Shown here: positions 1-6,677 of the stretch, one piece after another
Position numbering within the stretch: the first letter of the stretch is position 1
Layout of the letters: every line of letters starts with the position of its first letter
Source of the DNA: CAMAPP01 sp046153685
GTDB taxonomy: Bacteria > Pseudomonadota > Alphaproteobacteria > CADEGL01
Length of the DNA stretch: 21,382 nt
Reading direction: 5' to 3'
NCBI GenBank assembly: GCA_046153685.1
Contig: JBJXGH010000060.1
Coordinates: 1 to 21,382 of the forward strand
The notes under the pieces: model-generated
Databases searched by the model: none
What the model was told of the DNA's origin: nothing
The model's input: the letters and a program-made list of their open reading frames with translations, nothing else
Made by a program: the position numbers and the translations under genes

Positions 1-1
1 G

Positions 2-391
2 GCGGAGCGGCGGGGTGTCATCGCCCGGTGTTTTGGCGCCGGCGAGGTCGAGGACATCGAGGCGGCCTTGCGCGCCGAGGGCGGGGAATGGGCCGAGGCG
101 TCGCTCACGGCCATGGCGGAGAAGTCGCCGTTCCTGCAGAAGGTGACGTACGCGGCGATAGGGCGCGGGATGAATCATTCGTTCGAGGATTGCATGACGA
201 TGGAATTCCGCCTGGTCCAACGCGCGATGGCTTTTCACGAGTTTTATGAAGGCGTGCGCGCGGCGGTGATCGACAAGGATCGCCAACCCAAATGGCGCCC
301 CACATGCCTATCCGAGGTCGATGGCGTGGCCGTCGAGTCTTGGTTCGCCCCCTTCGAGAACGGCGCCGCCGGAGATTTGGTATTCGCATGA
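2..391 (+). CDS. 3-hydroxyisobutyryl-CoA hydrolase (enoyl-CoA hydratase/isomerase superfamily), 3' part
   Basis: This frame is open from the window edge to a TGA at 389-391, so only the last 129 residues are present. The translation carries the C-terminal part typical of bacterial 3-hydroxyisobutyryl-CoA hydrolases: a SPFLQKVT segment, an FEDCMTMEFRL segment, then GVRAAVIDKDRQPKWRP, the hallmark of this branch of the crotonase superfamily. The enzyme hydrolyses 3-hydroxyisobutyryl-CoA to free 3-hydroxyisobutyrate in cytosolic valine degradation. This fits the 3-hydroxyisobutyrate dehydrogenase gene 0.8 kb downstream, which oxidises the product. The catalytic core lies outside the window, so a general enoyl-CoA hydratase is not formally excluded, but the IDKDR...PKWRP ending argues against it. 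The stop overlaps the next gene's start. Confidence 0.88.
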   Translation, partial: AERRGVIARCFGAGEVEDIEAALRAEGGEWAEASLTAMAEKSPFLQKVTYAAIGRGMNHSFEDCMTMEFRLVQRAMAFHEFYEGVRAAVIDKDRQPKWRPTCLSEVDGVAVESWFAPFENGAAGDLVFA

Positions 392-1134
392 TGTGCCGCG
401 CGTTCCTCGCCCTGGCGTTGTTCGCCACCCTTGCTGCGTCCGCCCGGGCTCAGGACCCGGCTCTTTCCCAGGGCGGCCCCATCGTATGGAAAGCCCTGCT
501 CGTCGCGGGCGACGATTCTATTCCCGCCTTCGACAACGCGGTGCGAACCCTTGGCGGGAAATTGCATTGGCGGGGCATCGCGGCGCTCCGCGCCTTGACC
601 GCGCGGCGCGCTGTGCGCGCGGCCGAATCGATCGCTACCGCGGAGAATGTTGCGAAAGCCCTTGCGGACCTCAAGGTGGGTGCGGGCGAGGGCTGCCTCG
701 TGTTCATGACCTCGCACGGCACCGAGCAGGGCCTCGTGTTCGAGCGCGACCGGGCCAATAACCGCAATCTCTATCCCGAGGATTTAGGGCGCGCGCTCGA
801 CGCCCATTGCGGCCAGGCACCGACTGTCGTTGTGATGTCGGGCTGTCACACCGGTACTTTTCTTCGGGAGGCGACCCAGCGTCCCAACCGCATCATCCTG
901 ACCGCGGCCAGGCGCGAGAAGGTGTCGTTCGGGTGCGATTTCCGGCGCGAGTACACCTATTTTGATGGCTGCTTCCTCGGCGAATTCGACCGGGCGGCGG
1001 ATTGGCGCGAATTGTTCGATAAGACGGTCCTCTGCATCGAAAGACTCGAAAGCGCTTCGGGTGTCGAGCGTTCGGAGCCGCAAGCGTATTTCGGCGACGC
1101 GATCGCGGGAATCAAATTGCCTGGCATTCGGTAA
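388..1134 (+). CDS. Secreted peptidase C13 (legumain/GPI-transamidase-type) family protein
   Basis: The product is 248 aa. I chose the ATG at 388, which overlaps the previous stop (ATGATGA), because it places a signal peptide at the N-terminus: a hydrophobic stretch at residues 3-17, then ASARA as a cleavage site near residue 21. The mature part matches caspase-like C13 peptidases. The likely catalytic His110 lies in MTSHGTEQG and the nucleophile Cys153 in VVMSGCHTGTF. A downstream block TAARREKVSFGC...TYFDGCF (about 172-196) and EPQAYFGD near the end are also family-typical. The protein is probably periplasmic or exported. The family hydrolyses peptide bonds, often after Asn or Asp, but the substrate here is unknown. 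The gene is translationally coupled to the upstream hydrolase gene and followed by mmsB, an odd setting for a peptidase. Confidence 0.8.
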   Translation: MMCRAFLALALFATLAASARAQDPALSQGGPIVWKALLVAGDDSIPAFDNAVRTLGGKLHWRGIAALRALTARRAVRAAESIATAENVAKALADLKVGAGEGCLVFMTSHGTEQGLVFERDRANNRNLYPEDLGRALDAHCGQAPTVVVMSGCHTGTFLREATQRPNRIILTAARREKVSFGCDFRREYTYFDGCFLGEFDRAADWRELFDKTVLCIERLESASGVERSEPQAYFGDAIAGIKLPGIR

Positions 1135-1176
1135 GTCGGGTATTCGACAGATCACGCGAACGAGAAGGAGGCGGTC

Positions 1177-2058
1177 ATGGCCAAGATCGGATTCATTGGG
1201 CTCGGCAATATGGGCGGGCCGATGGTGCGCAATCTCTTGAAGGCCGGACATGCGGTCGCGGCGTTCGATCTATCGGCAGCACGGCTCGATCAGGCGGCCA
1301 AGGACGGCGCGGCACCCGCGCGCTCGGCGACCGAGGCGGCCGGTGGCCGTGATGCCGTCATCACCATGTTACCTGCGGGTGCACAAGTACGCGCGGTTTA
1401 CACCGGTGAGGTGATCGGTGCCGTATCGCCCGGAACCTTGTTGGTCGATTGCTCGACCATCGATGTCGCGAGCGCGCGGGCGACGGGCGAGGCCGCCGGG
1501 GCGGCGGGCCTCGATATGCTCGATGCGCCGGTATCGGGTGGCGTGGCGGGGGCCGAGGCGGGGACTCTCACCTTCATGGTTGGCGGCAGTGCGGGCGCAT
1601 TCGTGCGCGCCGAGCCCATTTTAAAGGCCATGGGTAAGACCGTGGTTCATGCCGGTGCCGTTGGCGCGGGCCAAGCGGCGAAGATCTGCAACAACATGGT
1701 GCTCGGTATTTCCATGATCGCGGTGTCGGAGGGATTCGCGCTTGCGCAAAAGCTCGGTCTCGATCCGGCCAAGCTGTTCGAGATCAGCTCGAAGTCCTCG
1801 GGCCAATGTTGGGCGCTTACGACCTATTGCCCCGAACCCGGCCTCGTGCCGACGGCGCCGTCCAATCGCGAGTACCGTCCGGGATTCAGCGCCGCGATGA
1901 TGCTCAAGGATTTGCGTCTCGCCCAGGAGGCGGCCGCCACCTCGGGTGCCGCCACGCCGCTAGGCGCCGAGGCCTCGGCGCTTTATGCGCTGTATTGCAA
2001 TGCGGGAAACGCCGAGAGCGATTTTTCGGGCATAATCCGGATGATCAAGGGGCGATAG
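1177..2058 (+). CDS. mmsB: 3-hydroxyisobutyrate dehydrogenase
   Basis: The product is 293 aa, normal length for the family. It oxidises 3-hydroxyisobutyrate to methylmalonate semialdehyde with NAD+ in valine catabolism. The N-terminal Rossmann motif GLGNMGGPM covers residues 8-16, and Asp31 at the end of beta-2 suggests NAD rather than NADP. The substrate-binding segment DAPVSGGVAGAEAGT lies at 116-130. The catalytic lysine is Lys169 in GAGQAAKICNNM, and a C-terminal GFSAAMMLKDLRLAQ block is also characteristic. A strong ribosome binding site AAGGAGG at 1165-1171 fixes the start. Tartronate semialdehyde reductase is a paralogue with the same folds, but the 3-hydroxyisobutyryl-CoA hydrolase upstream favours the valine role. 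Confidence 0.93.
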   Translation: MAKIGFIGLGNMGGPMVRNLLKAGHAVAAFDLSAARLDQAAKDGAAPARSATEAAGGRDAVITMLPAGAQVRAVYTGEVIGAVSPGTLLVDCSTIDVASARATGEAAGAAGLDMLDAPVSGGVAGAEAGTLTFMVGGSAGAFVRAEPILKAMGKTVVHAGAVGAGQAAKICNNMVLGISMIAVSEGFALAQKLGLDPAKLFEISSKSSGQCWALTTYCPEPGLVPTAPSNREYRPGFSAAMMLKDLRLAQEAAATSGAATPLGAEASALYALYCNAGNAESDFSGIIRMIKGR

Positions 2059-2085
2059 CTAGACCTTGCCGAAAGTGGCATTTCC

Positions 2086-2406
2086 TCAATAGCGCCCGAT
2101 CGACGGGTCTATTTCCGCCGCCCAGGAATCGATACCGCCCGCGAGATTTTGCGCCCGCGGGAAGCCGTTCTGCCGCAGCCATTGCGTCACCATCAAGCTA
2201 CGCCCGCCATGGTGGCACATCACGACCAGGGGTCTGCCGGCATCGAGCTTGTCCAACGAGGCGGGGATTTGCTGCATCGGTATGTCGATGCTGCCTGCAA
2301 TCTTGGCGGTTTCGACTTCCCACTGCTCGCGGACATCCACGAGCTGGACGTCCTTCAGCCGGACGTGCAATTCGTCGGGCAATATTTCGAGCGGCTCGTC
2401 GGACAT
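2086..2406 (-). CDS. Single-domain rhodanese-like protein
   Basis: The product is 106 aa, a stand-alone rhodanese domain without a signal peptide, so probably cytosolic. The conserved VDVREQWE block is at residues 23-30. The active-site loop is VMCHHGGRS with Cys64 as the expected persulfide-carrying residue, and the C-terminal NLAGGIDSWA block is typical. Such proteins move sulfane sulfur, but the acceptor cannot be told from sequence. The frame stays open upstream into the sigma-factor gene. The ATG at 2406 is preferred because it begins MSDEPLEI directly before the domain, although no clear Shine-Dalgarno is visible. It lies 43 bp after the rpoH-like stop on the same strand, so co-transcription is likely. 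Confidence 0.87.
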   Translation of the reverse strand: MSDEPLEILPDELHVRLKDVQLVDVREQWEVETAKIAGSIDIPMQQIPASLDKLDAGRPLVVMCHHGGRSLMVTQWLRQNGFPRAQNLAGGIDSWAAEIDPSIGRY

Positions 2407-2449
2407 GGGGCGCGCCGTGGGACGGGGTTGGGAGCGAATGGCGGCGAGT

Positions 2450-3328
2450 TTAATGCGCTGCCGCGCCCGAGTCATCCCGAAGCGCGCCGAGCGTGCCGCG
2501 CAACTTGGCCAGCGCCTTGTTCTCCAATTGGCGCACGCGTTCCTTGCTGACCCCGAATTCGTCGCCGATTTCAGCCAAAGTCGCCTTCCGATCGTCGAGG
2601 AAGCGGCGGACAATGATGCGCCGTTCGCGTGCGTTCAGAAGACTCAAGGCCGCGTGAATCTGGCGGGTGCGAACCGCGCGGTCGTGGTTTTCCGCGACTC
2701 TTTCCTCGGGATTGGGGGCGGGGTCGGCGAGGAAGTCCTGCAATTCGCCGGCATCGCCGTCCTCGCGCGTCGCATTCAGTGCCTGATCGCCGCGCGCCAA
2801 GGCCGCGTCGATGCGCTCGACCTCGGCGAAGTCGGCGCCCAGTTCGCGCGCGAGATTTTCCTTTTGCTCGTAGGGCAGCGTGCCGTCCGCGCCGGTCGCG
2901 TGGCGCGCGCGCAGGCGCCGCAGCTTGAAGAACAGGCTGCGGTGCATGGGTGTGGTGGCAAAGCGCACGATGGAGGCGTTGCGAAGGATAAAATCTTGAA
3001 TCTCCGCCATGATCCACCAACTCGCATAGGTGGAGAAGCGCACATTGCGTTCGGGGTCGAAGCGCGCGGCGGCCAAGGATAGGCCGACATTTCCTTCCTG
3101 GATGAGATCTCCGAGCGGCATGCCGCTACGTCGGAAGTCCCACGCCATGCGCACGACCAGGCGCGCATGGCTACTGATCAGCGCGTGGAGCGCGGCCTCG
3201 TCGTGTTCCTTCAGCCATCTGCGAGCGAGGTCGATTTCGGTGTCGCGGTCGAGATAGTTCGCGTTCATCGCGGCGGCGATGTAGTTTCGGTCGTTCCGGT
3301 CGGTGCCGGCGGAATTGACAAACGCCAT
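2450..3328 (-). CDS. rpoH: RNA polymerase sigma-32-type factor (RpoH, RpoH2-like)
   Basis: The product is 292 aa, the usual length for alphaproteobacterial RpoH. Region 2 contains DLIQEGNVGL and ARFDPERNVRFSTYASWW, the core-binding and -10-recognition segments. It is followed by an RpoH-box-like SLFFKLRRLRAR, which separates RpoH from RpoD. Region 4.2 is a helix-turn-helix, TLAEIGDEFGVSKERVRQLE, near the C-terminus. It should direct polymerase to heat-shock or oxidative-stress promoters. Many RpoH proteins read ILRNWSIVR where this one has ILRNASIVR, and the box has Lys where Asn is common. This divergence makes an RpoH2-type role more likely than the main heat-shock factor (inference). A promoter-like element lies 84-111 bp upstream and a MarR-type gene diverges from the same region. 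Confidence 0.88.
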   Translation of the reverse strand: MAFVNSAGTDRNDRNYIAAAMNANYLDRDTEIDLARRWLKEHDEAALHALISSHARLVVRMAWDFRRSGMPLGDLIQEGNVGLSLAAARFDPERNVRFSTYASWWIMAEIQDFILRNASIVRFATTPMHRSLFFKLRRLRARHATGADGTLPYEQKENLARELGADFAEVERIDAALARGDQALNATREDGDAGELQDFLADPAPNPEERVAENHDRAVRTRQIHAALSLLNARERRIIVRRFLDDRKATLAEIGDEFGVSKERVRQLENKALAKLRGTLGALRDDSGAAAH

Positions 3329-3398
3329 GGCGAGACGATGTCCCTTGTTGATCGGGGCTCACTGTTTGGACTCTCGTCCAGGTCACGGGAGCTATTTA

Positions 3399-3460
3399 AT
3401 TTCGAGTCGATAATATATACAATCGGGCGGTCTTTACAAGAATAGTATTGAGTCGAAATT
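3399..3460. repeat. Imperfect inverted repeat in the rpoH/marR divergent region (candidate operator)
   Basis: A 14-bp arm at 3399-3412 (AATTTCGAGTCGAT) matches the reverse complement of 3447-3460 (ATTGAGTCGAAATT) at 12 of 14 positions. The heptamer GAGTCGA also occurs as a direct repeat at 3404-3410 and 3450-3456. The arms flank the AT-rich core where the rpoH-like promoter sits, so binding there could affect both divergent genes. MarR-type factors commonly autoregulate from such regions, but an operator role here is inference. Confidence 0.4.
3412..3439 (-). promoter_or_regulatory. Predicted sigma-70-type promoter of the rpoH-like gene
   Basis: On the minus strand TTGTAA (3439-3434) is followed after 16 bp by TATATT (3417-3412), close to the -35 and -10 consensus. 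Transcription would begin near 3405, leaving a leader of about 77 nt before the ATG at 3328. It is the best-looking element in the AT-rich spacer. A plus-strand candidate, TTGAGT (3448-3453) then TATTTA (3471-3476) with 17 bp spacing, could serve the marR-like gene. Confidence 0.5.
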
Positions 3461-3530
3461 GAATCCATTCTATTTATAAGAAATATACTAATATTTGCGT
3501 ATAAGAAAGGCGTTAAGAAATAGGTGGGTG

Positions 3531-4115
3531 ATGCCGGAGCGCAAAAGTATCCAAGTCGCCAATTTGGTGAACCGCCTGGGTCGGGCGTCTCATGCCTTGC
3601 AGTTTGCCTCCGGGCTCAACCCGGCCCAGTGGGATGCCTTGCGCTATTTGGCTCGGGCCAACCGCTATTCGCGCACACCTACGGCCCTTGCCCAATTCCT
3701 GGGGACGACCAAGGGCACGGCTTCGCAGACCCTACGGGCGCTCGAAACCAAGGGCCTTGTCTCGCGCGCGCCGCACGGGCGCGATCGCCGGGTCGTCGAT
3801 CTTGAAATCACGGGACCCGGCCGGGAAATGCTTGAAATGGATCCGATCCGGCGGGTCGAGGCGGCCGCTTCGAGCCTGTCGGCGAATACCAATTCGGCGA
3901 TCGCTGCCGGGCTCGAAGCGCTCCTGGCGCGGCTTCAGGCCGATTGCGGTTCCAAGCTCTTCGGAATCTGTGCAACCTGCGGCCATTTCCGGCCCGATGG
4001 CATCGCGTTCCATTGCGGCTTGAACGGCGATGCGCTGGATGAAGTAGATAAGGGCATGCTGTGCGTGAACTTCACGAACGAATCGAACGCGCCGCCCGGC
4101 CCGACGACGACGTGA
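3531..4115 (+). CDS. MarR-family transcriptional regulator with a cysteine-rich C-terminal tail
   Basis: The product is 194 aa from the ATG at 3531, preceded by AGGTGGG at 3522-3528; an in-frame TTG at 3495 gives only an unsupported extension. Residues 30-115 form a MarR-type winged helix: NPAQWDALRYLARA, then TALAQFLGTTKGTASQTLRALETKGLV as recognition helices, and a wing with RDRRVVDLEIT. Unlike compact MarR proteins it has a tail of about 55 residues with Cys139, Cys147, Cys150, Cys162 and Cys178, including a CATC pair and a His161-Cys162 pair. This suggests metal or redox sensing, but no ligand can be named. It diverges from the rpoH-like gene and ends 9 bp from the convergent glutaryl-CoA dehydrogenase gene. 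Confidence 0.83.
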   Translation: MPERKSIQVANLVNRLGRASHALQFASGLNPAQWDALRYLARANRYSRTPTALAQFLGTTKGTASQTLRALETKGLVSRAPHGRDRRVVDLEITGPGREMLEMDPIRRVEAAASSLSANTNSAIAAGLEALLARLQADCGSKLFGICATCGHFRPDGIAFHCGLNGDALDEVDKGMLCVNFTNESNAPPGPTTT

Positions 4116-4124
4116 AGAGCAATC

Positions 4125-5345
4125 TTAAGAAGTAAAGGCCTGTATTCCCGTCTGCGCGCGACCGAGGATGAGCGCGTGAATGTCGTGCGTGCCTTCGTAG
4201 GTGTTCACCGCCTCGAGGTTCATGCAATGCCGGATGACGTGGAAGGCGTCCGAGACGCCGTTGCCGCCGTGCATGTCGCGCGCGACACGCGCGATGTCGA
4301 GGGCCTTGCCGCAATTGTTGCGCTTCAAGAGCGAGGTAGCTTCGTGCGCCGCGGTGCCTTCGTCGATCATCCGCCCGAGCCGCAGGCTGCCCTGTAGACC
4401 CAACGTGATTTCGGTTTGCATGTCGGCAAGTTTCTTCTGCACGAGCTGGTTGGCGGCGAGTGGGCGACCGAACTGTTTGCGGCCGAGCGTGTATTCGCGC
4501 GCCGCGTGCCAGCAGAACTCGGCGGCGCCCATGGCGCCCCACGAGATGCCGTAGCGCGCGCGGTTCAGGCAGCCGAATGGCCCCGATAGCCCCCTGGCAT
4601 GGGGCAGCATGTTTTCCTCGGGCACGAATACGTCCTGCATGGCGATCTCGCCCGTGGCCGACGCGCGAAGCGAGAACTTCCCCTGGATATGCGGCGTGCT
4701 CAGCCCCGCCATGCCGCGTTCGAGCAGAAAACCGCGGATCTGACCTTCCTCGTCCTTGGCCCAGACCAGCAACACGTCGGCGACGGGAGCGTTGGTGATC
4801 CACATCTTGGCGCCGTTGAGGATGTAGCCGCCATCGCCCTTGCGCGCGCGCGATGTCATGCTGCCGGCATCCGAGCCGAAATCGGGTTCGGTCAAGCCGA
4901 AGCACCCGACGATCTCGCCTTTCGCCAGGCGCGGCAGGTATTTCTGCTTCTGCGCTGGCGAGCCGTACTGGTAGATCGGGTACATCACCAAGCTCGACTG
5001 CACCGACAGCGCCGAGCGATAACCCGAATCGACACGCTCGACCTCGCGGATGATGAGGCCGTAGGACACATAACTGATGCCTGCGCAGCCATAGCCGTGG
5101 AGCGGCGCGCCGAGAAACCCGAGCGCACCCATCTCGGAGATGATCGCGCGGTCGAAGCGCTCGTGGCGATTGGCTTCGAGAATGCGGGGCATGAGCTTGC
5201 CTTGCGCGTAGGCGCGCGCGGCATCGCGAATCATCCGCTCGTCCTCGGATAGTTGATGTTCGAGCAGCAGCGGGTCTTCCCACTGAAACTGAACCTTGGC
5301 GGCCTTGGCCGGTGGGGCGTGCGCGGCTTGGTCTTGCGCGGACAT
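4125..5345 (-). CDS. gcdH: Glutaryl-CoA dehydrogenase
   Basis: The product is 406 aa, of family length. It is an FAD acyl-CoA dehydrogenase that oxidises and decarboxylates glutaryl-CoA to crotonyl-CoA in lysine and tryptophan breakdown. The opening QFQWEDPLLLEHQLSEDERMI, the FGLTEPDFGSDAGSM flavin-binding block and a C-terminal NTYEGTHDIHALILGRA with the likely catalytic base Glu384 are the glutaryl-CoA dehydrogenase pattern rather than that of straight-chain acyl-CoA dehydrogenases. The start at 5345 has AGGAG just upstream on the minus strand. No gene of the same pathway is adjacent. Its 3' end nearly abuts the marR-like gene. Confidence 0.92.
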   Translation of the reverse strand: MSAQDQAAHAPPAKAAKVQFQWEDPLLLEHQLSEDERMIRDAARAYAQGKLMPRILEANRHERFDRAIISEMGALGFLGAPLHGYGCAGISYVSYGLIIREVERVDSGYRSALSVQSSLVMYPIYQYGSPAQKQKYLPRLAKGEIVGCFGLTEPDFGSDAGSMTSRARKGDGGYILNGAKMWITNAPVADVLLVWAKDEEGQIRGFLLERGMAGLSTPHIQGKFSLRASATGEIAMQDVFVPEENMLPHARGLSGPFGCLNRARYGISWGAMGAAEFCWHAAREYTLGRKQFGRPLAANQLVQKKLADMQTEITLGLQGSLRLGRMIDEGTAAHEATSLLKRNNCGKALDIARVARDMHGGNGVSDAFHVIRHCMNLEAVNTYEGTHDIHALILGRAQTGIQAFTS

Positions 5346-5454
5346 GGACGATCTCCTGGGGCGGATTGGTCGAAATTGGCGCGGCCGGACGACAATGCGC
5401 GCAATCTAACAGGGGCGGGCGCGATGCGCCTAGGGGTCGGGAAGGGCCCCATTT

Positions 5455-5474
5455 TTAACGCTGGCTTAACGCTG
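5455..5474. repeat. Tandem TTAACGCTG repeat in the gcdH/5518 divergent spacer
   Basis: TTAACGCTG occurs at 5455-5463 and again at 5466-5474, an 11-bp period of about one helical turn. A related GGCTTAA recurs at 5480-5486. The repeats lie 45-65 bp upstream of the small gene at 5518 and about 110 bp from the start of gcdH. They may be a regulator site, but I cannot assign one. I found no convincing -35/-10 pair in the remaining 172-bp spacer. Confidence 0.35.
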
Positions 5475-5517
5475 AGGCAGGCTTAATCCGAGTTACCGCC
5501 ATTCTTGGAAAATTTTC

Positions 5518-5724
5518 ATGCCTCGCACCACAGATGTATTCCTCGAGTTTCAGCGCATCGGCCTGTTCGTCAAGGTGACGGCGATCGACCCGGCGAGTCT
5601 TGTCGAAGTTTCGATCGTCGGTCCGCCCTCGGCGGGTGAGGGCGCCTTGGGGCGAACAGCGATGAAAAAGCTCGCCCATGTTCTCGGCAAGAAAGCTTGC
5701 CCGGCGGCCGATTCCGCTTACTAA
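5518..5724 (+). CDS. Small conserved alphaproteobacterial protein (DUF6898-like)
   Basis: The product is 68 aa and soluble, with no signal or membrane segment. The sequence runs VFLEFQRIGLFVKVTAIDP, then LVEVSIVGPPSAGEGALGRTA and a basic MKKLAHVLGKK end. This pattern of an FEFxRxGxxVKVxAIDP strand, a VSIVGP strand and a helix recalls a short uncharacterised alphaproteobacterial family, which I believe is DUF6898; that name is from memory. Only a weak purine stretch (TTGGAAAA) precedes the ATG. It diverges from gcdH and converges on the mucR-like gene. The function is unknown. The domain-like pattern, not codon usage alone, makes me think it is a real gene. Confidence 0.62.
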   Translation: MPRTTDVFLEFQRIGLFVKVTAIDPASLVEVSIVGPPSAGEGALGRTAMKKLAHVLGKKACPAADSAY

Positions 5725-5767
5725 GCCAATTCTGCGCTCGGAGAGCGAGCGACCAAGGCCCGCGGGC

Positions 5768-5795
5768 CGGTGGCCTGCGCCAAGCACGGCCACCG
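5768..5795. terminator. Inverted repeat between convergent genes, possible bidirectional terminator
   Basis: CGGTGGCC (5768-5775) pairs perfectly with GGCCACCG (5788-5795) across a 12-nt loop, midway between the stops at 5724 and 5820. A second small repeat, TGGTA-CAGAA-TACCA, follows at 5796-5810. Neither has a clear U-tract, so termination is suggested mainly by position. Confidence 0.35.
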
Positions 5796-5819
5796 TGGTA
5801 CAGAATACCAAGCGCGGCG

Positions 5820-6260
5820 TTATTTGCCGCCGCGGCCGCGACGCTTTCCGGGCTTTCGGCCAAGGCCGATTTTCTTGGCGAATGCTGAACGCTGGGCCGC
5901 ATAATTCGGCGCCACCATCGGATAATCGGGCGGCAGTCCCCATTTCGTGCGGTATTGGTCGGGCGTCAGACTGTAGGACGTGCGCAGATGCCGCTTGAGC
6001 ATTTTGAGCTTCTTGCCGTCCTCGAGGCAGATGATGTACTCGGCCGTCACGGATTTCTTGATTGGCACGACGGGCTTGATCCCCGAGCTGCCCTCGGCGA
6101 AGTCGCCCTGCAAGCCGACGAACGAGCCGTAAATCGCCTTGATCACGTCCGGGATCTGCGCGGCGGACAAGGTGTTGTTGCCGACATAGGCCGACACGAC
6201 ATCGGCGGTCATGCGAAGCAACTCGGTGGCCGAAGTCTTCGGCGTCCTCTCGTCAATCAT
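5820..6260 (-). CDS. mucR: MucR/Ros family transcriptional regulator
   Basis: The product is 146 aa from the ATG at 6260, with GGAAGG about 9 nt upstream on the minus strand. The N-terminal half (about 10-55) is the MucR oligomerisation-type region: LLRMTADVVSAYVGNNTL, AAQIPDVIKAIYGSF. The C-terminal half is the Ros-type zinc-finger DNA-binding domain, ending YRTKWGLPPDYPMVAPNYAAQRSAFAKKIGLGR plus a basic tail. The finger begins Cys78-x2-Asp81 and keeps His91, but the next expected histidine is Ser95 (followed by Tyr96), so a normal four-ligand zinc site is not available. MucR proteins bind AT-rich promoter DNA and control surface polysaccharide, motility and cell-cycle genes in alphaproteobacteria. 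The targets here are unknown. Confidence 0.92.
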   Translation of the reverse strand: MIDERTPKTSATELLRMTADVVSAYVGNNTLSAAQIPDVIKAIYGSFVGLQGDFAEGSSGIKPVVPIKKSVTAEYIICLEDGKKLKMLKRHLRTSYSLTPDQYRTKWGLPPDYPMVAPNYAAQRSAFAKKIGLGRKPGKRRGRGGK

Positions 6261-6677
6261 GTACCGGAACCTTCCACGCAAGTGAGTGAAACTGACACCG
6301 CACATGACGAAGTGCGGGTCGCGGAAATTATCCCAAAGTAATGGAAAAGGTAAGTAAATTATTGATAATCTTCTTGTCAGTACCAAACGACGATTTTGAA
6401 AGCAAAGATCTAATTGCGATCGAGATCGGAGAATATCTCGATGCAATACTGCTAGTTCAGTTCTCTTGCGGGAAACCTCCGGTGCTTTTCTCGTCGTTAA
6501 CTGCTCGTGCCGCTAGGCTGGCCGCCTTGCTTTATGCGCATTTTATGCGGCGGAACGAGATCTTGCGGAAGTTCCGAGTCATTGTGGCGCCGTGGCGAAT
6601 AAGGCCGACATGTGGTATCACATCGATGGTTTTTTTGTCTTCGTATCTTCCGCCATGAATGCCGAGAAGGGATTCCG
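6261..6677. other. 417-bp intergenic region between mucR-like and rpiB, no convincing gene
   Basis: The region is clearly AT-richer than its surroundings around 6340-6470. It holds an open frame of about 105 codons (6341-6658, plus) that resembles no family and has atypical codon composition, so I do not call it. A GATAAT at about 6328-6333 read on the minus strand could be a -10 for mucR. TTTATGCG is repeated at 6531-6538 and 6542-6549. A short palindrome lies at 6610-6623. Confidence 0.5.
6610..6623. promoter_or_regulatory. Palindrome ATGTG-GTAT-CACAT upstream of rpiB
   Basis: Five-base arms ATGTG and CACAT flank a 4-bp centre, 55-68 bp before the rpiB start. The half-sites resemble operators of GntR or CRP-like factors in general form only. 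The spacing does not match the CRP consensus, and no regulator can be named. Confidence 0.25.

Noticed and set aside
6341..6658. 105-codon plus-strand open frame between mucR and rpiB
   Set aside because: No ribosome binding site, no family resemblance, and composition typical of an AT-rich spacer; kept only as part of the intergenic description.
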